Below are positions 7,596 to 16,623 of a DNA stretch of 64,000 bases, piece after piece. The notes beneath the pieces are model-generated. The model was not told where the DNA came from, did not search any database, and saw nothing but the letters and a program-made list of their open reading frames with translations. Every line of letters begins with the position of its first letter. Position 1 is the stretch's first letter. Source of the stretch: Haladaptatus litoreus (GTDB lineage Archaea; Halobacteriota; Halobacteria; Halobacteriales; Haladaptataceae). The stretch is from contig NZ_FTNO01000002.1 of NCBI RefSeq assembly GCF_900156425.1, positions 569,236 to 633,235 on the forward strand, given 5' to 3'. The position numbers and the translations under genes are program-made.

Positions 7596-8285
7596 ATGAA
7601 ACGCAACGGACTTCTCACGATAGCAGTCGTTTTCACTGTTTTATTGGCTGGCTGTAGCGGTTTCGGCTCGTCCGGAGAGACAACCACCGAAACGACGACG
7701 ACGGGAGCTTCCCCGACCGAACAGACCACGACGGAGACAGCGGGCTCTTCCACGACAACAACTACCACGACTATGACGATGACCACCACGACGACCACCG
7801 AATCGGAGTCGGAATCGTGGTCGGAACCGACGCCGCCGAACACACCGCTCCAGAACAACATGGACGAGGAAGACCGGGACGAACCTCGAATCCAGAACGT
7901 CGAACTCGTGGACACGACTGAGGCGAGCAGTGGCGGCTACTCGGACTTCAGCCTGCAAATCAACGCCGACACGGTGATGGACGACATCGACCCGGCGGAA
8001 CACGGTACTGTGCAGGGTGAACCGTACTTCCTCGTCTACGCTAACGGAGAACTCAGCAACGAGTCGCGCTTCACTCGCACCGACGGCACTCTCATCGAGC
8101 GAACGCAACAGGTTTCCCAAGACGAAAACGGTGAATACGTCATCGACGTTCGCCCTGGTGGCCTCGAAGAAGCGGGAGCAGACGGTGAGGTTACGCTACT
8201 GATTCTGCTGATGGACGAGGACAAAGACTGGGACGACATCTACGGTGTCAGCAGGATAACCGTCGAATACTCCGCCGAGGAGTAG
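7596..8285 (+). CDS. Predicted lipoprotein with Thr-rich linker
   Basis: A 229-residue secreted protein. The first 20 residues form a signal sequence ending in the lipobox LAGC (C20), so it is probably lipid-anchored to the outer face of the membrane. Residues 25-75 are almost entirely T, S and E, a likely glycosylated spacer. The C-terminal 140 residues are acidic with beta-rich patterns and no motif that I recognise. It stands alone, with a 160-base upstream gap and no clear operon partner. The function is unknown. Confidence 0.8.
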   Translation: MKRNGLLTIAVVFTVLLAGCSGFGSSGETTTETTTTGASPTEQTTTETAGSSTTTTTTTMTMTTTTTTESESESWSEPTPPNTPLQNNMDEEDRDEPRIQNVELVDTTEASSGGYSDFSLQINADTVMDDIDPAEHGTVQGEPYFLVYANGELSNESRFTRTDGTLIERTQQVSQDENGEYVIDVRPGGLEEAGADGEVTLLILLMDEDKDWDDIYGVSRITVEYSAEE

Positions 8286-8387
8286 GCGGTCTGCGTTCTG
8301 ACGGATTCGAACTCACATATTTTCACCGGTCGCTGACGCTCGTATCGAATCCGGCTATTTAATCCGTCTCTGGTACGGAGTGGATGT

Positions 8388-8618
8388 ATGGCAAAATTCG
8401 AAGTGGCGATACCCGACCGTATCGACAGCGACATCGACCGTCTCGTCGACCAAGGCGATTTCCTGAACCGCGAGAAAGCGGTCGAAGACCTGCTCTCGCT
8501 CGGCATCTCGTCCTACGGAGCGGTTGACGACACTGACGACCAACTGGACGATGACCTGTTCACCCAGGCTGTCGATGACCAGCACGACCCTGCCAGCCAG
8601 CGCGACGAACCGCTCTAA
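8388..8618 (+). CDS. Ribbon-helix-helix-like small protein (DUF7120 type)
   Basis: A 76-residue protein. The N-terminal half (KFEVAIPDRIDSDIDRLVDQGDF...REKAVEDLLSLGI) has the strand-helix-helix pattern of ribbon-helix-helix DNA-binding proteins and resembles the haloarchaeal DUF7120 family; the C-terminal third is an acidic tail. A TATA-like CTATTTAATC lies about 30 bases before the ATG. Such proteins usually act as dimers on operator DNA. No target or toxin partner is visible next to it. Confidence 0.75.
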   Translation: MAKFEVAIPDRIDSDIDRLVDQGDFLNREKAVEDLLSLGISSYGAVDDTDDQLDDDLFTQAVDDQHDPASQRDEPL

Positions 8619-8680
8619 CGTTTCGAGACACCTGTCGTTTCATCAGTGAATTTTGGTAGAACGGTAGCGCAGACGCTAAC

Positions 8681-8706
8681 GCGAGCACACGCTACGCGGT
8701 GCTCGC
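8681..8706 (-). ncRNA. tRNA-trailer hairpin (copy 1, behind tRNA-His)
   Basis: Read on the minus strand, an 8-bp stem (GCGAGCAC/GTGCTCGC) encloses CGCGTAGCGT, in which CGC and GCG can also pair around GTA with one T bulged. It begins 20 bases behind the 3' end of tRNA-His. A nearly identical hairpin with the same 10-base inner sequence lies 19 bases behind tRNA-Ser (34173-34200). It could be a terminator, a processing signal or a small RNA. Confidence 0.5.
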
Positions 8707-8726
8707 GGATTTGTGTACGGAAGAAA

Positions 8727-8801
8727 GGTCCAGGTGCGAGAATCGAACCCGCGTCCCAGCCTCCACAAGGCTGGAGGATAGTCCACTACCCCAACCCGGA
8801 C
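8727..8801 (-). tRNA. tRNA-His (anticodon GUG)
   Basis: The minus strand folds as a tRNA: acceptor GTCCGGG pairs with CCTGGAC (one G-U pair), the anticodon stem CAGCC/GGCTG carries the loop TTGTGGA with anticodon GTG, and the T arm reads GCGGG-TTCGATT-CTCGC. The discriminator is C73, as expected for histidine. The base at position -1 is T in the DNA, so the G-1 needed for histidine identity is not encoded and would have to be added after transcription. CCA is not encoded. Confidence 0.93.
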
Positions 8802-8886
8802 ACGCATATCGTGGTTACCCGGTGAGATTAAAATACGTTTCGAAAGTGGGCGTGTACTGTGGTTATCTCTACCGTGCGAACGCGAC

Positions 8887-9279
8887 TCACCTCTCCGGAT
8901 TCTCCAGTCGAAACCGACGGGTTCGCTGGCCGTCGAACCACGGGCCGGATTCGGATTCCTCGAACCCGGCGTTCTCTGCAACCTCCGCGATGTCTTCTTC
9001 CGGTTCTGGGAGGAGAATTTCGACCGGCATCGATTCACGTTCGGCGAACCGAATCGGTTCGTCGATGAGGCGCTCGCAGGCCGTTTTCGCGCCGAATAGG
9101 TGCGTGACGTGAACCGTCTCCTCGTCGGCTTCGAAGCCGACGAATCCCTCTATTTTCTCGTCGGATTCGGCCACGGAGACGGTTCGGTCGTGTACCACGT
9201 CGGCCATCACTTCGGTTGGAACGTCGGCGAGTGCCGCGAGGCGTCCCCCGTCCGCTTCCACTGCATCTCGAACGCGCAT
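8887..9279 (-). CDS. GNAT-like acetyltransferase
   Basis: About 130 residues with the pattern of a small GNAT N-acetyltransferase: an N-terminal MRVRDAVEADGGRLAAL start typical of the fold, central strands (EKIEGFVGFEADEETVHVTHLF) and a C-terminal GFEESESGPWF segment. The usual acetyl-CoA loop RGxGxG/A is weak or absent, so activity is uncertain. I chose the ATG at 9279 over the one at 9300 because a TATA-like CTTTTAAT lies about 25 bases before it, giving a leaderless transcript. It is divergent from the RAD55-like gene. Confidence 0.75.
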   Translation of the reverse strand: MRVRDAVEADGGRLAALADVPTEVMADVVHDRTVSVAESDEKIEGFVGFEADEETVHVTHLFGAKTACERLIDEPIRFAERESMPVEILLPEPEEDIAEVAENAGFEESESGPWFDGQRTRRFRLENPER

Positions 9280-9350
9280 AGGTGGTGTTCTCACTCTCAC
9301 GCATTAAAAGTGGGAGTAGCTTCATTTCGTTCGCGTGCCAACGTTTGTTC

Positions 9351-10523
9351 ATGAGTGACATACCCGGCGGAAATGAGCGAAATCGGTGTGATTTCTGTCG
9401 CCTTCCCTGTCCCGAAGAGCCTGTTCTGTCACAGTACGAGGCCGACACCTACGAATTTTGCTCGGAGACGTGCCGGGACGAAATGGCGGAAAACGACCGG
9501 GTGTTCACCGAATATCACGGATTTCGACAGATTGCTACAGGCGTTTCTGGATTAGATGACCATCTTCCGCAGGGGTTGCCGCGCAACTCCTTCGTCCTCG
9601 TGTCGGGGGAAGGCGGCACGCGGGACAGTGCGATTCAGTCCGAACTCGTCTGGCGAGCACTCGAACGCGACGAACCTGCGATTGTTCTCAGTTTCACCGA
9701 ACCGCCCGTCTCCGTGGTCGAACAGTTCCTCTCCTTGGAGTGGAACGTTCTGCCGTACCTCGAAACGGGGCAACTGCACGTCATCGACTGCTTTACCTAC
9801 CGAGTTAGCGACCGAAAACGGATGTTCGCCAGAATGGACGACTGGAACCAATTTCTTCATCGCGTCACCAGTTCCGCGACGACCACCGTGCGCGACCCGA
9901 GCGATACGAGCGAACTCCAAAACAAACTCGACAACTGCCTCGAATCGCTGTCGATGAGCGACTCCGGCGTCGTCGTCATCGACTCGTTGACCGAGTTCGG
10001 AACGCTGGTGCAACCAGTGCAAGCCTACGATTTCGTCAAGGACGTGCGGGCAGACGTGTGCAAAGGTCGCTTCGTTCCGGTGTTTGCGGGGGCTACCTTC
10101 GCCGGAGAAGGAGATGTCTTCCCGCACGACATGGCCTACGTCATGGACGGCCTCATCGACTTGCAGTTGAACGGCTCGGTCATCGAGGACGTGCTGGTCA
10201 AACGGATTCGAATCCGAAAGATGAACGGCGTCCTCACGATTCCCGAATGGATCGCCTACGAGTACACGGCCGGAGATGGATTGGTTTCGTTCGACCCCCT
10301 CGAAGAACTCGAAAAATCGGAAGCGCTGTTGGATTCGCCATCAAAATCCGAGGATGACTCTCACCTCGGCGAGTCATCCTCGAAAAAATCGTCGCCCGGT
10401 CGAACATCCGACGCGACAGACAAAGCCGATGATTCTCACCCCGACGAATCCGAACCGACCGAATCCCCCGATGAGAAACCGTCTCCACCGGGTGAACCGT
10501 CGGAAGCGGACGCTGAGAATTAA
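9351..10523 (+). CDS. RAD55/KaiC-like protein with N-terminal zinc site and degenerate P-loop
   Basis: A 390-residue RecA-fold protein of the haloarchaeal RAD55/KaiC group. Residues 13-41 hold cysteines C13, C16, C20, C37 and C41 that could bind zinc. The RecA-like core begins near residue 60 (GVSGLDDHL). Where a Walker A (GxxGxGKS/T) is expected it reads GEGGTRDS (86-93), lacking the lysine, while the Walker B strand GVVVIDS is kept (206-212), so ATP hydrolysis is doubtful. The last 80 residues are low-complexity S, E, P and D. The start at ATG 9351 is preferred over an upstream GTG frame because the family-like sequence begins there. The role is probably regulatory. Confidence 0.78.
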   Translation: MSDIPGGNERNRCDFCRLPCPEEPVLSQYEADTYEFCSETCRDEMAENDRVFTEYHGFRQIATGVSGLDDHLPQGLPRNSFVLVSGEGGTRDSAIQSELVWRALERDEPAIVLSFTEPPVSVVEQFLSLEWNVLPYLETGQLHVIDCFTYRVSDRKRMFARMDDWNQFLHRVTSSATTTVRDPSDTSELQNKLDNCLESLSMSDSGVVVIDSLTEFGTLVQPVQAYDFVKDVRADVCKGRFVPVFAGATFAGEGDVFPHDMAYVMDGLIDLQLNGSVIEDVLVKRIRIRKMNGVLTIPEWIAYEYTAGDGLVSFDPLEELEKSEALLDSPSKSEDDSHLGESSSKKSSPGRTSDATDKADDSHPDESEPTESPDEKPSPPGEPSEADAEN

Positions 10524-10570
10524 CTGGCAGAAATTCCGGACATGAAAGCAGTTATCTTGCCACCGTTGCT

Positions 10571-11794
10571 ATGCCTGCGCATGAATTGCCGACCACGGAC
10601 GGTGGTTCGGTGCGTGTAGTCGCCAAATTCGGAGGCACCAGCCTCGGAAGCGGTGACCGCATCAACCGGGCCGCAGATTCCATTGCCGCCGCAGTAGAGG
10701 CGGGACACGAAATCGCCGTCGTCGCCAGCGCGATGGGCAACACTACCGACGAACTGCTGGACGAAATCAAATTCGACGCGGACGAACCCGACCGCGCGGA
10801 AATCGTCAGCATGGGCGAGCGAACGAGCGTTCGAATGCTCAAAGCCGCCCTCTCCGCACGCGGAGTGGATGCACTCTTCGTCGAACCGGGCAGAGACGAG
10901 TGGCCCATCGTCACCGACTCGCGCGGCGAAGTGAACGCCGAGAAAACCAAAGAACGCGCCGCCGAACTCGCCAGCGAGTTGAACGGAACGGTTCCGGTTA
11001 TCACGGGATTCCTCGCCGAAAACGAAGAGGGCGGCGTCACCACCCTCGGACGCGGTGGAAGCGACACGACGGCCGTGATGCTCGGCACCTACATGGACGC
11101 CGACGAAGTCGTCATCGTGACCGACGTGGAGGGCGTCATGACCGGCGACCCGAGCGTCGTGGAGGGCGCGCGAAACGTCGGGGAAATCACGGTGGACGAA
11201 CTCAGAAATCTTTCCTTCCGCGGGGCGGAAGTCGTCGCACCGTCGGCCCTTTCGTACAAGGACGACGACCTACACGTTCGCGTCGTTCACTACCAGCACG
11301 GCGACCTGCTCGCTGGCGGAACGAGCGTCACCGGAAAGTTCGAAAATCTCATCGACATGCGAGAGTCGCCTCTCGCCTGCATGACGCTGGCCGGACGCGC
11401 GATTCGAAACCGTCCCGGTATCCTCGCCGACCTCTCCACCGCGCTCGGTGACAGCGAAATCAACATCGACGCCGTAGCCAGCGGGATGGACAGCATCACG
11501 TTCTACGTCGATACCGAACTCGCGGAACGCGCCGAGAACATCCTTCATCAGGAGGTCATCGGCGAACCTTCGTTATCCAGTGTCACCGTGGACGACCCAA
11601 TCGCCGTGATTCGGGTTACTGGCGGCGAACTCCCGAACCAACCGGGTATCATCCACGAACTCGTTCAGCCAGTTGCAGAGGCTCACATCAACATCCACGA
11701 CTTGATTACCAGCGCAACCAGTGTTGCTTTGTTCGTGGATTGGGATGACCGCGAGAAGACGCTTGAAATCCTGCAAGACCACTTTCAGCAGTAA
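10571..11794 (+). CDS. Aspartate kinase
   Basis: A 407-residue aspartokinase, the first step of the Asp-derived amino acid pathway (Lys, Thr, Met, Ile). The N-terminal kinase signature KFGGTSLGSGDRI is at about residues 18-30, the GRGGSDTTAVM nucleotide/substrate loop is present, and two ACT domains follow (about 260-400), which normally bind Lys or Thr for feedback control. A GTG at the MRVVAKF position, 13 codons inside, is an alternative start, since relatives usually begin there. It lies 47 bases behind the RAD55-like gene and may be co-transcribed with it. Confidence 0.95.
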   Translation: MPAHELPTTDGGSVRVVAKFGGTSLGSGDRINRAADSIAAAVEAGHEIAVVASAMGNTTDELLDEIKFDADEPDRAEIVSMGERTSVRMLKAALSARGVDALFVEPGRDEWPIVTDSRGEVNAEKTKERAAELASELNGTVPVITGFLAENEEGGVTTLGRGGSDTTAVMLGTYMDADEVVIVTDVEGVMTGDPSVVEGARNVGEITVDELRNLSFRGAEVVAPSALSYKDDDLHVRVVHYQHGDLLAGGTSVTGKFENLIDMRESPLACMTLAGRAIRNRPGILADLSTALGDSEINIDAVASGMDSITFYVDTELAERAENILHQEVIGEPSLSSVTVDDPIAVIRVTGGELPNQPGIIHELVQPVAEAHINIHDLITSATSVALFVDWDDREKTLEILQDHFQQ

Positions 11795-11832
11795 GCAATT
11801 TAGTTTGGAGGCTGACTTTCGATTTCTCTTGA

Positions 11833-12066
11833 TCAACTCTCTGCCAGCACTTTGTACGCGATTGCGACCACACTACTGATGAATGCGATACCGCTTGCGA
11901 GGAGGACGACGACTGCCCCGAACTGCATAATCGGTTGTACCGATGTTTGCAACACGAACTGGGTGAAAAACGCCAAAACCCACGACCCAATGAGACTCCC
12001 GTAGAGTTTCAGCATCTCGTCACCAGTCGCATACAGGAGGGCATCGCGGGCAGAAACCGTCGTCAT
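11833..12066 (-). CDS. Small two-helix membrane protein (77 aa)
   Basis: Starting at the ATG at 12066 the frame gives 77 residues with two hydrophobic segments (about 28-45 and 52-72) after an amphipathic N-terminus ([20 protein letters not shown]). An in-frame start further upstream (12147) would add a poorly hydrophobic, cysteine-bearing extension and is unlikely. It lies between aspartokinase and hemL, on the opposite strand to both. I do not recognise a family; it looks like one of the many small haloarchaeal integral membrane proteins. Confidence 0.6.
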   Translation of the reverse strand: MTTVSARDALLYATGDEMLKLYGSLIGSWVLAFFTQFVLQTSVQPIMQFGAVVVLLASGIAFISSVVAIAYKVLAES

Positions 12067-12177
12067 GGATCTCAATTCAAACAATCGACAGATACCTATT
12101 TCGAACCGACAATTTGTTTCACCCTGTCCGCGCTTTTCTCGACACAAACTTTACCCGGCAGTCCGAATCGGCCGACT

Positions 12178-13518
12178 ATGAACCGCGAGCGCTCTCGAAA
12201 CCTGTACGACCGCGCGCTATCCGTGACGCCGGGTGGCGTCAACTCCCCAGTCCGGGCAGTTCGGCCGCATCCGTTCTTCGTGAAACGCGGCGACGGCGCG
12301 CACGTCATCGACGCCGACGGGAACCGCTATCTCGACTACGTGGGCGGCTACGGGCCGCTTTTGTTGGGTCACGACTTGCCCCAGTCCGTTCAGTCGGCGC
12401 TCCAGTCCCAACTCGCGGACGGGCCGATGTACGGTGCACCTGCCGAGGTTGAAGTCGAACTCGCGGAGTTCGTCACTCGCCACGTCCCGAGCGTCGAGAT
12501 GATTCGGTTCGTCAACAGCGGGACGGAGGCGACCGCGTCCGCGGTTCGCCTCGCCCGCGGCTACACCGGACGCGACAAAATCGTGGTCATGCAGGGTGGC
12601 TACCACGGCGCGCAGGAATCGACGTTGGTGCAGGGCGCGGCTGGCCGAACCTCGGAACCGAGTTCCAGCGGCATTCCGGCGGCATTTGCGGAGGAAACGA
12701 TTACACTGCCGTTCAACGACGCCGAGGCCGCGCGCGAACTGTTCGAGGAACGCGGCGACGAAATCGCGTGCGTGATGACCGAACCGATTCTCGGGAACTA
12801 CGCCAGCGTTCCCCCGGTTGACGGCTATCTGGAAACGTTGCGAGAACTGACCGAGGCGCACGGGTCACTGCTCGTCTTCGACGAAGTGATGACCGGGTTC
12901 CGAATCGGCGGCCTGCAGTGCGCTCAGGGCAAGTTCGGTGTTACGCCAGACCTGACGACCTTCGCCAAAATCATCGGCGGCGGCTTCCCGGTCGGCGCAA
13001 TCGGCGGGCGGGCGGACATCATCGAACAGTTCGCACCGACCGGAAACGTGTTTCAGGCAGGAACTTACTCCGGCCATCCGCTCTCGCTCACTGCGGGATT
13101 GGAGATGCTTCGATTCGCCGCGAAAAACGACGTGTACGACCACGTCAACAGCCTCGGTGACGAACTTCGGTCGGGGCTGACCGACATCCTCGCAGACCGC
13201 GCGCCGGAGTACACCGTGGTTGGACAGGACAGCATGTTCAAAGTCATCTTCACGCGTGACGGCCCCCGCGACTTGGAAGGCCAGTGCGAGGCAGGATGCC
13301 AGCAGAATCCGGACTGTCCGCGATTCGACTTCTGTCCGAAGGACAAAACCGACGTTGATCGCGCGGAAACCGAACGTTGGGAACGTCTCTTCTGGCCCGC
13401 CATGCTCGACCAAGGAATCTTCCTCACGGCGAACCAGTTCGAATCCCAGTTCATCAGCTACGCACACACCGAGGAAGACATCGAGGAAACGCTGGAAGCG
13501 TACAAAAAAGCGCTCTAG
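12178..13518 (+). CDS. hemL: Glutamate-1-semialdehyde 2,1-aminomutase
   Basis: A 446-residue PLP enzyme that turns glutamate-1-semialdehyde into 5-aminolevulinate, the entry to heme, siroheme and cobalamin. Typical parts are the N-terminal [20 protein letters not shown], the FDEVMTGFR segment and the PLP-lysine region [16 protein letters not shown]. An unusual Cys-rich insert lies near the C-terminus (C370, C374, C380, C386), which I believe recurs in haloarchaeal relatives and could bind a metal. The start at 12178 follows a TATA-like CTTTACCC by about 25 bases. The other heme genes hemC and hemD lie 2 kb downstream. Confidence 0.96.
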   Translation: MNRERSRNLYDRALSVTPGGVNSPVRAVRPHPFFVKRGDGAHVIDADGNRYLDYVGGYGPLLLGHDLPQSVQSALQSQLADGPMYGAPAEVEVELAEFVTRHVPSVEMIRFVNSGTEATASAVRLARGYTGRDKIVVMQGGYHGAQESTLVQGAAGRTSEPSSSGIPAAFAEETITLPFNDAEAARELFEERGDEIACVMTEPILGNYASVPPVDGYLETLRELTEAHGSLLVFDEVMTGFRIGGLQCAQGKFGVTPDLTTFAKIIGGGFPVGAIGGRADIIEQFAPTGNVFQAGTYSGHPLSLTAGLEMLRFAAKNDVYDHVNSLGDELRSGLTDILADRAPEYTVVGQDSMFKVIFTRDGPRDLEGQCEAGCQQNPDCPRFDFCPKDKTDVDRAETERWERLFWPAMLDQGIFLTANQFESQFISYAHTEEDIEETLEAYKKAL

Positions 13519-13606
13519 ATGCCGTAACTGGCCACAAATATACGAAATTTTTGAAACTTCGAAAGAAGTAACAAGGTTAATTAGTTCGGTTCGAGAATAA
13601 TTATGT

Positions 13607-14419
13607 ATGGCCGTCATTAGTGCCCTCCGAACCGCCGGTGGAGCAGTCCTCCGGAACCCCGTTATCATCCTCGTTACAGCCCTCTTTGGGCTGATTCAAC
13701 TCCCGCAACTTCTCGCACAGGCTATCAATCCCGTTGTCGCGGGCCTGCTGTCGCTCGCTCTTAGCCTCCTGATGATATTCGTCACGCCCTTCGTTCAAGA
13801 CGGACTCATCGGCATGGCAAACGAGGGAATCGAAGGAAAAACACGCTTCGGCACGTTCATTTCCGAAGGCAAATCCCACTACGTCCCGGTGTTCGGCGTC
13901 TACCTGCTCCTCATCGCAGTTGGATTCGTGATTAGTATCATGTTCGTCTTCGGGGCTTTCATCGGCATCGGTACGATATTCGCCACCAACGGAGAACCGA
14001 GTCTCGCGGTGCTCGGCGTCTTCGCCCTCCTCGCCATCCTCGTGTTCGGCGCGTTCTTCCTCACGTTCTTCTTCCTTCAGTTCTACGTACAGGCCATCGT
14101 CATCGAGAACATTGGGGCCATCGCGGGATTGAAGCACAGCTACCGATGCGTTCGTTCCCACCTCCTCGGCACGTTCGGCTACGTGATTCTCGCAACCGTC
14201 GCTGGTTCCGTCTTTGGCGTCTTCGGTGCGGTTGTGTCCATTCTCACGAATCCAACGTCGCAATCCGCTGAGATGCCGATTGCGGCTTCCGACCCCTCGC
14301 TCGGGATTCTTCTCGCAATTGCAGCTCTGTTCGTCGTCCTCTCCGGCGTTTTCGGCGGCTTCATGGCGACGTACTCGGTCGCGTTCTACCGCGAAATCCG
14401 GGTTCCCGTTTCGGGATAG
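13607..14419 (+). CDS. Polytopic membrane protein (DUF7847-like)
   Basis: A 270-residue integral membrane protein with about six hydrophobic segments (around residues 20-40, 42-62, 98-125, 133-160, 183-205, 235-260). Short conserved-looking stretches such as GLKHSYRCVRSHLLGTFGY between helices match the pattern of the haloarchaeal DUF7847 / glycerophosphodiester-permease-like family. No catalytic motif is seen. A TATA-like GTTAATTAG is about 30 bases before the ATG. It lies between the hemL and hemC loci and precedes another membrane protein gene, perhaps as a pair. Confidence 0.75.
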   Translation: MAVISALRTAGGAVLRNPVIILVTALFGLIQLPQLLAQAINPVVAGLLSLALSLLMIFVTPFVQDGLIGMANEGIEGKTRFGTFISEGKSHYVPVFGVYLLLIAVGFVISIMFVFGAFIGIGTIFATNGEPSLAVLGVFALLAILVFGAFFLTFFFLQFYVQAIVIENIGAIAGLKHSYRCVRSHLLGTFGYVILATVAGSVFGVFGAVVSILTNPTSQSAEMPIAASDPSLGILLAIAALFVVLSGVFGGFMATYSVAFYREIRVPVSG

Positions 14420-14473
14420 TCTGCTGTTCCGCAGGCGACATTCGTTTTATCCCCCCGTCCCAACAACGTGGTA

Positions 14474-14929
14474 ATGAGACGCCCACAGCTTTCCGGCGAC
14501 CGGGTGCAGTCGCGCTGGTGGTACTGGATTGCGGCGGTGCCCATCGTCTTCGGCTTCTGGCTCGTGACCGTCGCGTGGGTCGCGTTCGCCATCTCGATGG
14601 AACCGGATTTGCTGTTCGGCCCGGACAATCCACTCGAACACGCGCTGCTCGTTTCGATGGCCGCGATGGGGATTCCATTCGCTATCCTCATCGTCATTCT
14701 CCCGCTGGCAGTGTTTCAGGATACGGTCGCCATCAACCGCGCCGAAACGGGGTGGGAGCCATCGAGTCAAAATTTCGCTCTCGTAGGACTGCTTGGAGTC
14801 GTCGTCACGGTGGTTGTCGGTATCCTCACCATCGACATCTCGCTCGCCCTCGTCGCTGGATTCGCCCTGAGCGTTCCCCTCGCGCTGTACTATCTTCGGG
14901 AACGCCACCTGAATCTCGGCGTTCCGTGA
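14474..14929 (+). CDS. Four-helix membrane protein of unknown function
   Basis: About 151 residues with four hydrophobic segments (about 17-43, 55-80, 97-115, 120-140) and short loops. No family signature is recognised. Start taken at ATG 14474; a GTG two codons upstream (14468) is possible. It follows the DUF7847-like gene by 54 bases, with a TTTTATCC box between, so it may have its own promoter. The C-terminus ends in a positively charged ...RERHLNLGVP tail, suggesting a cytoplasmic end. Confidence 0.65.
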   Translation: MRRPQLSGDRVQSRWWYWIAAVPIVFGFWLVTVAWVAFAISMEPDLLFGPDNPLEHALLVSMAAMGIPFAILIVILPLAVFQDTVAINRAETGWEPSSQNFALVGLLGVVVTVVVGILTIDISLALVAGFALSVPLALYYLRERHLNLGVP

Positions 14930-14989
14930 ATATATGAGATTTATGACGAGTTCTATATTTCTCCTGTTGCGGATGTTCTGTACTCTCTA

Positions 14990-15460
14990 GCTGGCCGATT
15001 TACAGCACAGCAGGAACTCCAGACTCCAAAAAACCGCATGCGGACAGTCGTGCCAGCAGTCGGCACGACTGTCCTCGCTCGCGGGTCGTTCCTCCCCGCT
15101 CGCAGTCGAGGCAGAACGCTTGCCTCGTACTCTCCTTTCCTCCTGGTCGTTCGGACACCTGCGCCGACCGCTGGCGCAGGTGTCCGAACCACGCTTCCTG
15201 AAATCAGCAGACCAACCAACTGCTACGCTATTGCCGATGACACGACTGCAGCGGGCTAGCCGCTTCTCCGCGAGTGAGGAACGCAGTGACGAACGAGCGG
15301 GCCGACGAATCCCCCGGAGGTGGTGAGGAATGTCTTCGTGAGAGGAGCGAGCGAATGGCTCGGAAGTCGCACGCCCGCGGAACGCAGTGAGCAGGAACGT
15401 CTTCCGGTGCTTTTGGTCCAGATTTTGCCAGTGAGCGCGGCACTGCCGCGCTCACACAGC
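14990..15460. repeat. Hairpin cluster upstream of hemC
   Basis: About 500 bases without a credible gene, dominated by perfect inverted repeats: a 13-bp stem with loop AGCAGTC (15042-15074), a 7-bp stem with loop GAACGCT (15107-15127), a 17-bp stem with loop GACCGCT (15149-15189) and an 11-bp stem with loop ACT (15431-15455). Three of the four loops are 7 bases long. Weaker complementarity joins about 15075-15105 with 15265-15300. The open frames across it follow the palindromes and are not protein-like. It could be decayed mobile DNA or a structured RNA. Confidence 0.6.
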
Positions 15461-15510
15461 AAAAGGTGGTGTTCGAAGATGGTTTTACCATCCGGTGCGC
15501 AGAGTGTGAT

Positions 15511-16623
15511 ATGAGCAATCGCGGAAAGGAGATTACATTGGCGACGCGGGGGTCAGACCTCGCCATTCGACAATCTGGGGAGGTAACGGCGGCGCTGGAA
15601 GACCGCCGGTTTTCGGTGGAACTGGTCGAAGTGGAAACGACGGGCGACCAGTTGGACGACGCACTCATCACGGAACTCGGGAAGACGGGCGCGTTCGTCC
15701 GGGACTTGGATCGAAAAGTGCTGGACGAAGAAGTGGATGGGGCGATTCACTCGATGAAGGACATGCCGACAGAGCATCCAAGCGAACTCATCGTCGCGGG
15801 CGTTCCCGAGCGCGCGAGCGCGAACGACGTACTCGTTACGCCGGATGGGAAGCCAATCGACGCGCTCCGAGAGGGTGCAGTGGTCGGTACGTCCAGCCTA
15901 CGCCGGAAAGCACAACTGCTGAACCACCGACCTGACCTCACGGTCGAACCGCTCCGCGGAAACGTCGATACGCGAATCGAGAAACTACTCGCGCCGGTAC
16001 TCCAAGCGGAACACGAAGAACGCACCGAGGAGGAAAAGGAGCGAAAGGCCCATTCTGGAAAGAAGGACAGCTACGAGTTCCCTTACGACAAGCGCGTCGA
16101 GGAGTGGTTCGACGACCTTTCCGAAATCAAACGACGAGCGCTCGAACGCGAGGTCGAGACGGAGTACGACGCAATCGTTCTCGCCGAGGCGGGACTCCAG
16201 CGAAGCGGACTCGCTCACCAAGTCGAATACGACCGATTGCCACAGAGCCAGTTCGTTCCCGCGCCCGGACAAGGTGCGCTGGCGGTCACGACGCTCGACA
16301 ACGAGCTTTCGCAGGACATTAACACGGTGCTCGACCATCCACGGACGCGGGTCGAAACGACCGTCGAGCGGACGATTCTCCGCGAACTGAACGGCGGTTG
16401 TATCGCCCCGATTGGCGTCCACGCCATCATTCAAGGTGAGAACGTCCACGTCGAAGTCCAAGTGTTCAGTCAGGACGGGTCGGAAACCGTTTCGATGAAG
16501 CGCGATGTTCCGATTCAAACGCACGTTACCGGCGCGAAGAAAGTCGCGGCAGAACTGGCGGACAAGGGTGCCCGCGACCTCATCGCCGAGGCTCGAAAGG
16601 AAACGGGGGCTGATGCTGAATGA
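15511..16623 (+). CDS. hemC: Hydroxymethylbilane synthase
   Basis: A 370-residue porphobilinogen deaminase that joins four porphobilinogen units. Conserved parts: LATRGSDLAIRQSG at the start, the HSMKDMPTE segment, GTSSLRRKAQL, and NGGCIAPIG with the cysteine that carries the dipyrromethane cofactor. An acidic/basic insert (about 172-205, EEKERKAHSGKKDS) makes it longer than bacterial forms. The ATG at 15511 was chosen since a TATA-like GGTTTTACC lies 27 bases before it and the family N-terminus begins there. It overlaps hemD by four bases (ATGA), so the two are translationally coupled. Confidence 0.96.
   Translation: MSNRGKEITLATRGSDLAIRQSGEVTAALEDRRFSVELVEVETTGDQLDDALITELGKTGAFVRDLDRKVLDEEVDGAIHSMKDMPTEHPSELIVAGVPERASANDVLVTPDGKPIDALREGAVVGTSSLRRKAQLLNHRPDLTVEPLRGNVDTRIEKLLAPVLQAEHEERTEEEKERKAHSGKKDSYEFPYDKRVEEWFDDLSEIKRRALEREVETEYDAIVLAEAGLQRSGLAHQVEYDRLPQSQFVPAPGQGALAVTTLDNELSQDINTVLDHPRTRVETTVERTILRELNGGCIAPIGVHAIIQGENVHVEVQVFSQDGSETVSMKRDVPIQTHVTGAKKVAAELADKGARDLIAEARKETGADAE

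Noticed and set aside
15038..15259. 73-codon frame in the hairpin region before hemC
   Set aside because: Its sequence simply follows the palindromes (VRTPAPTAGAGVRT); not protein-like.
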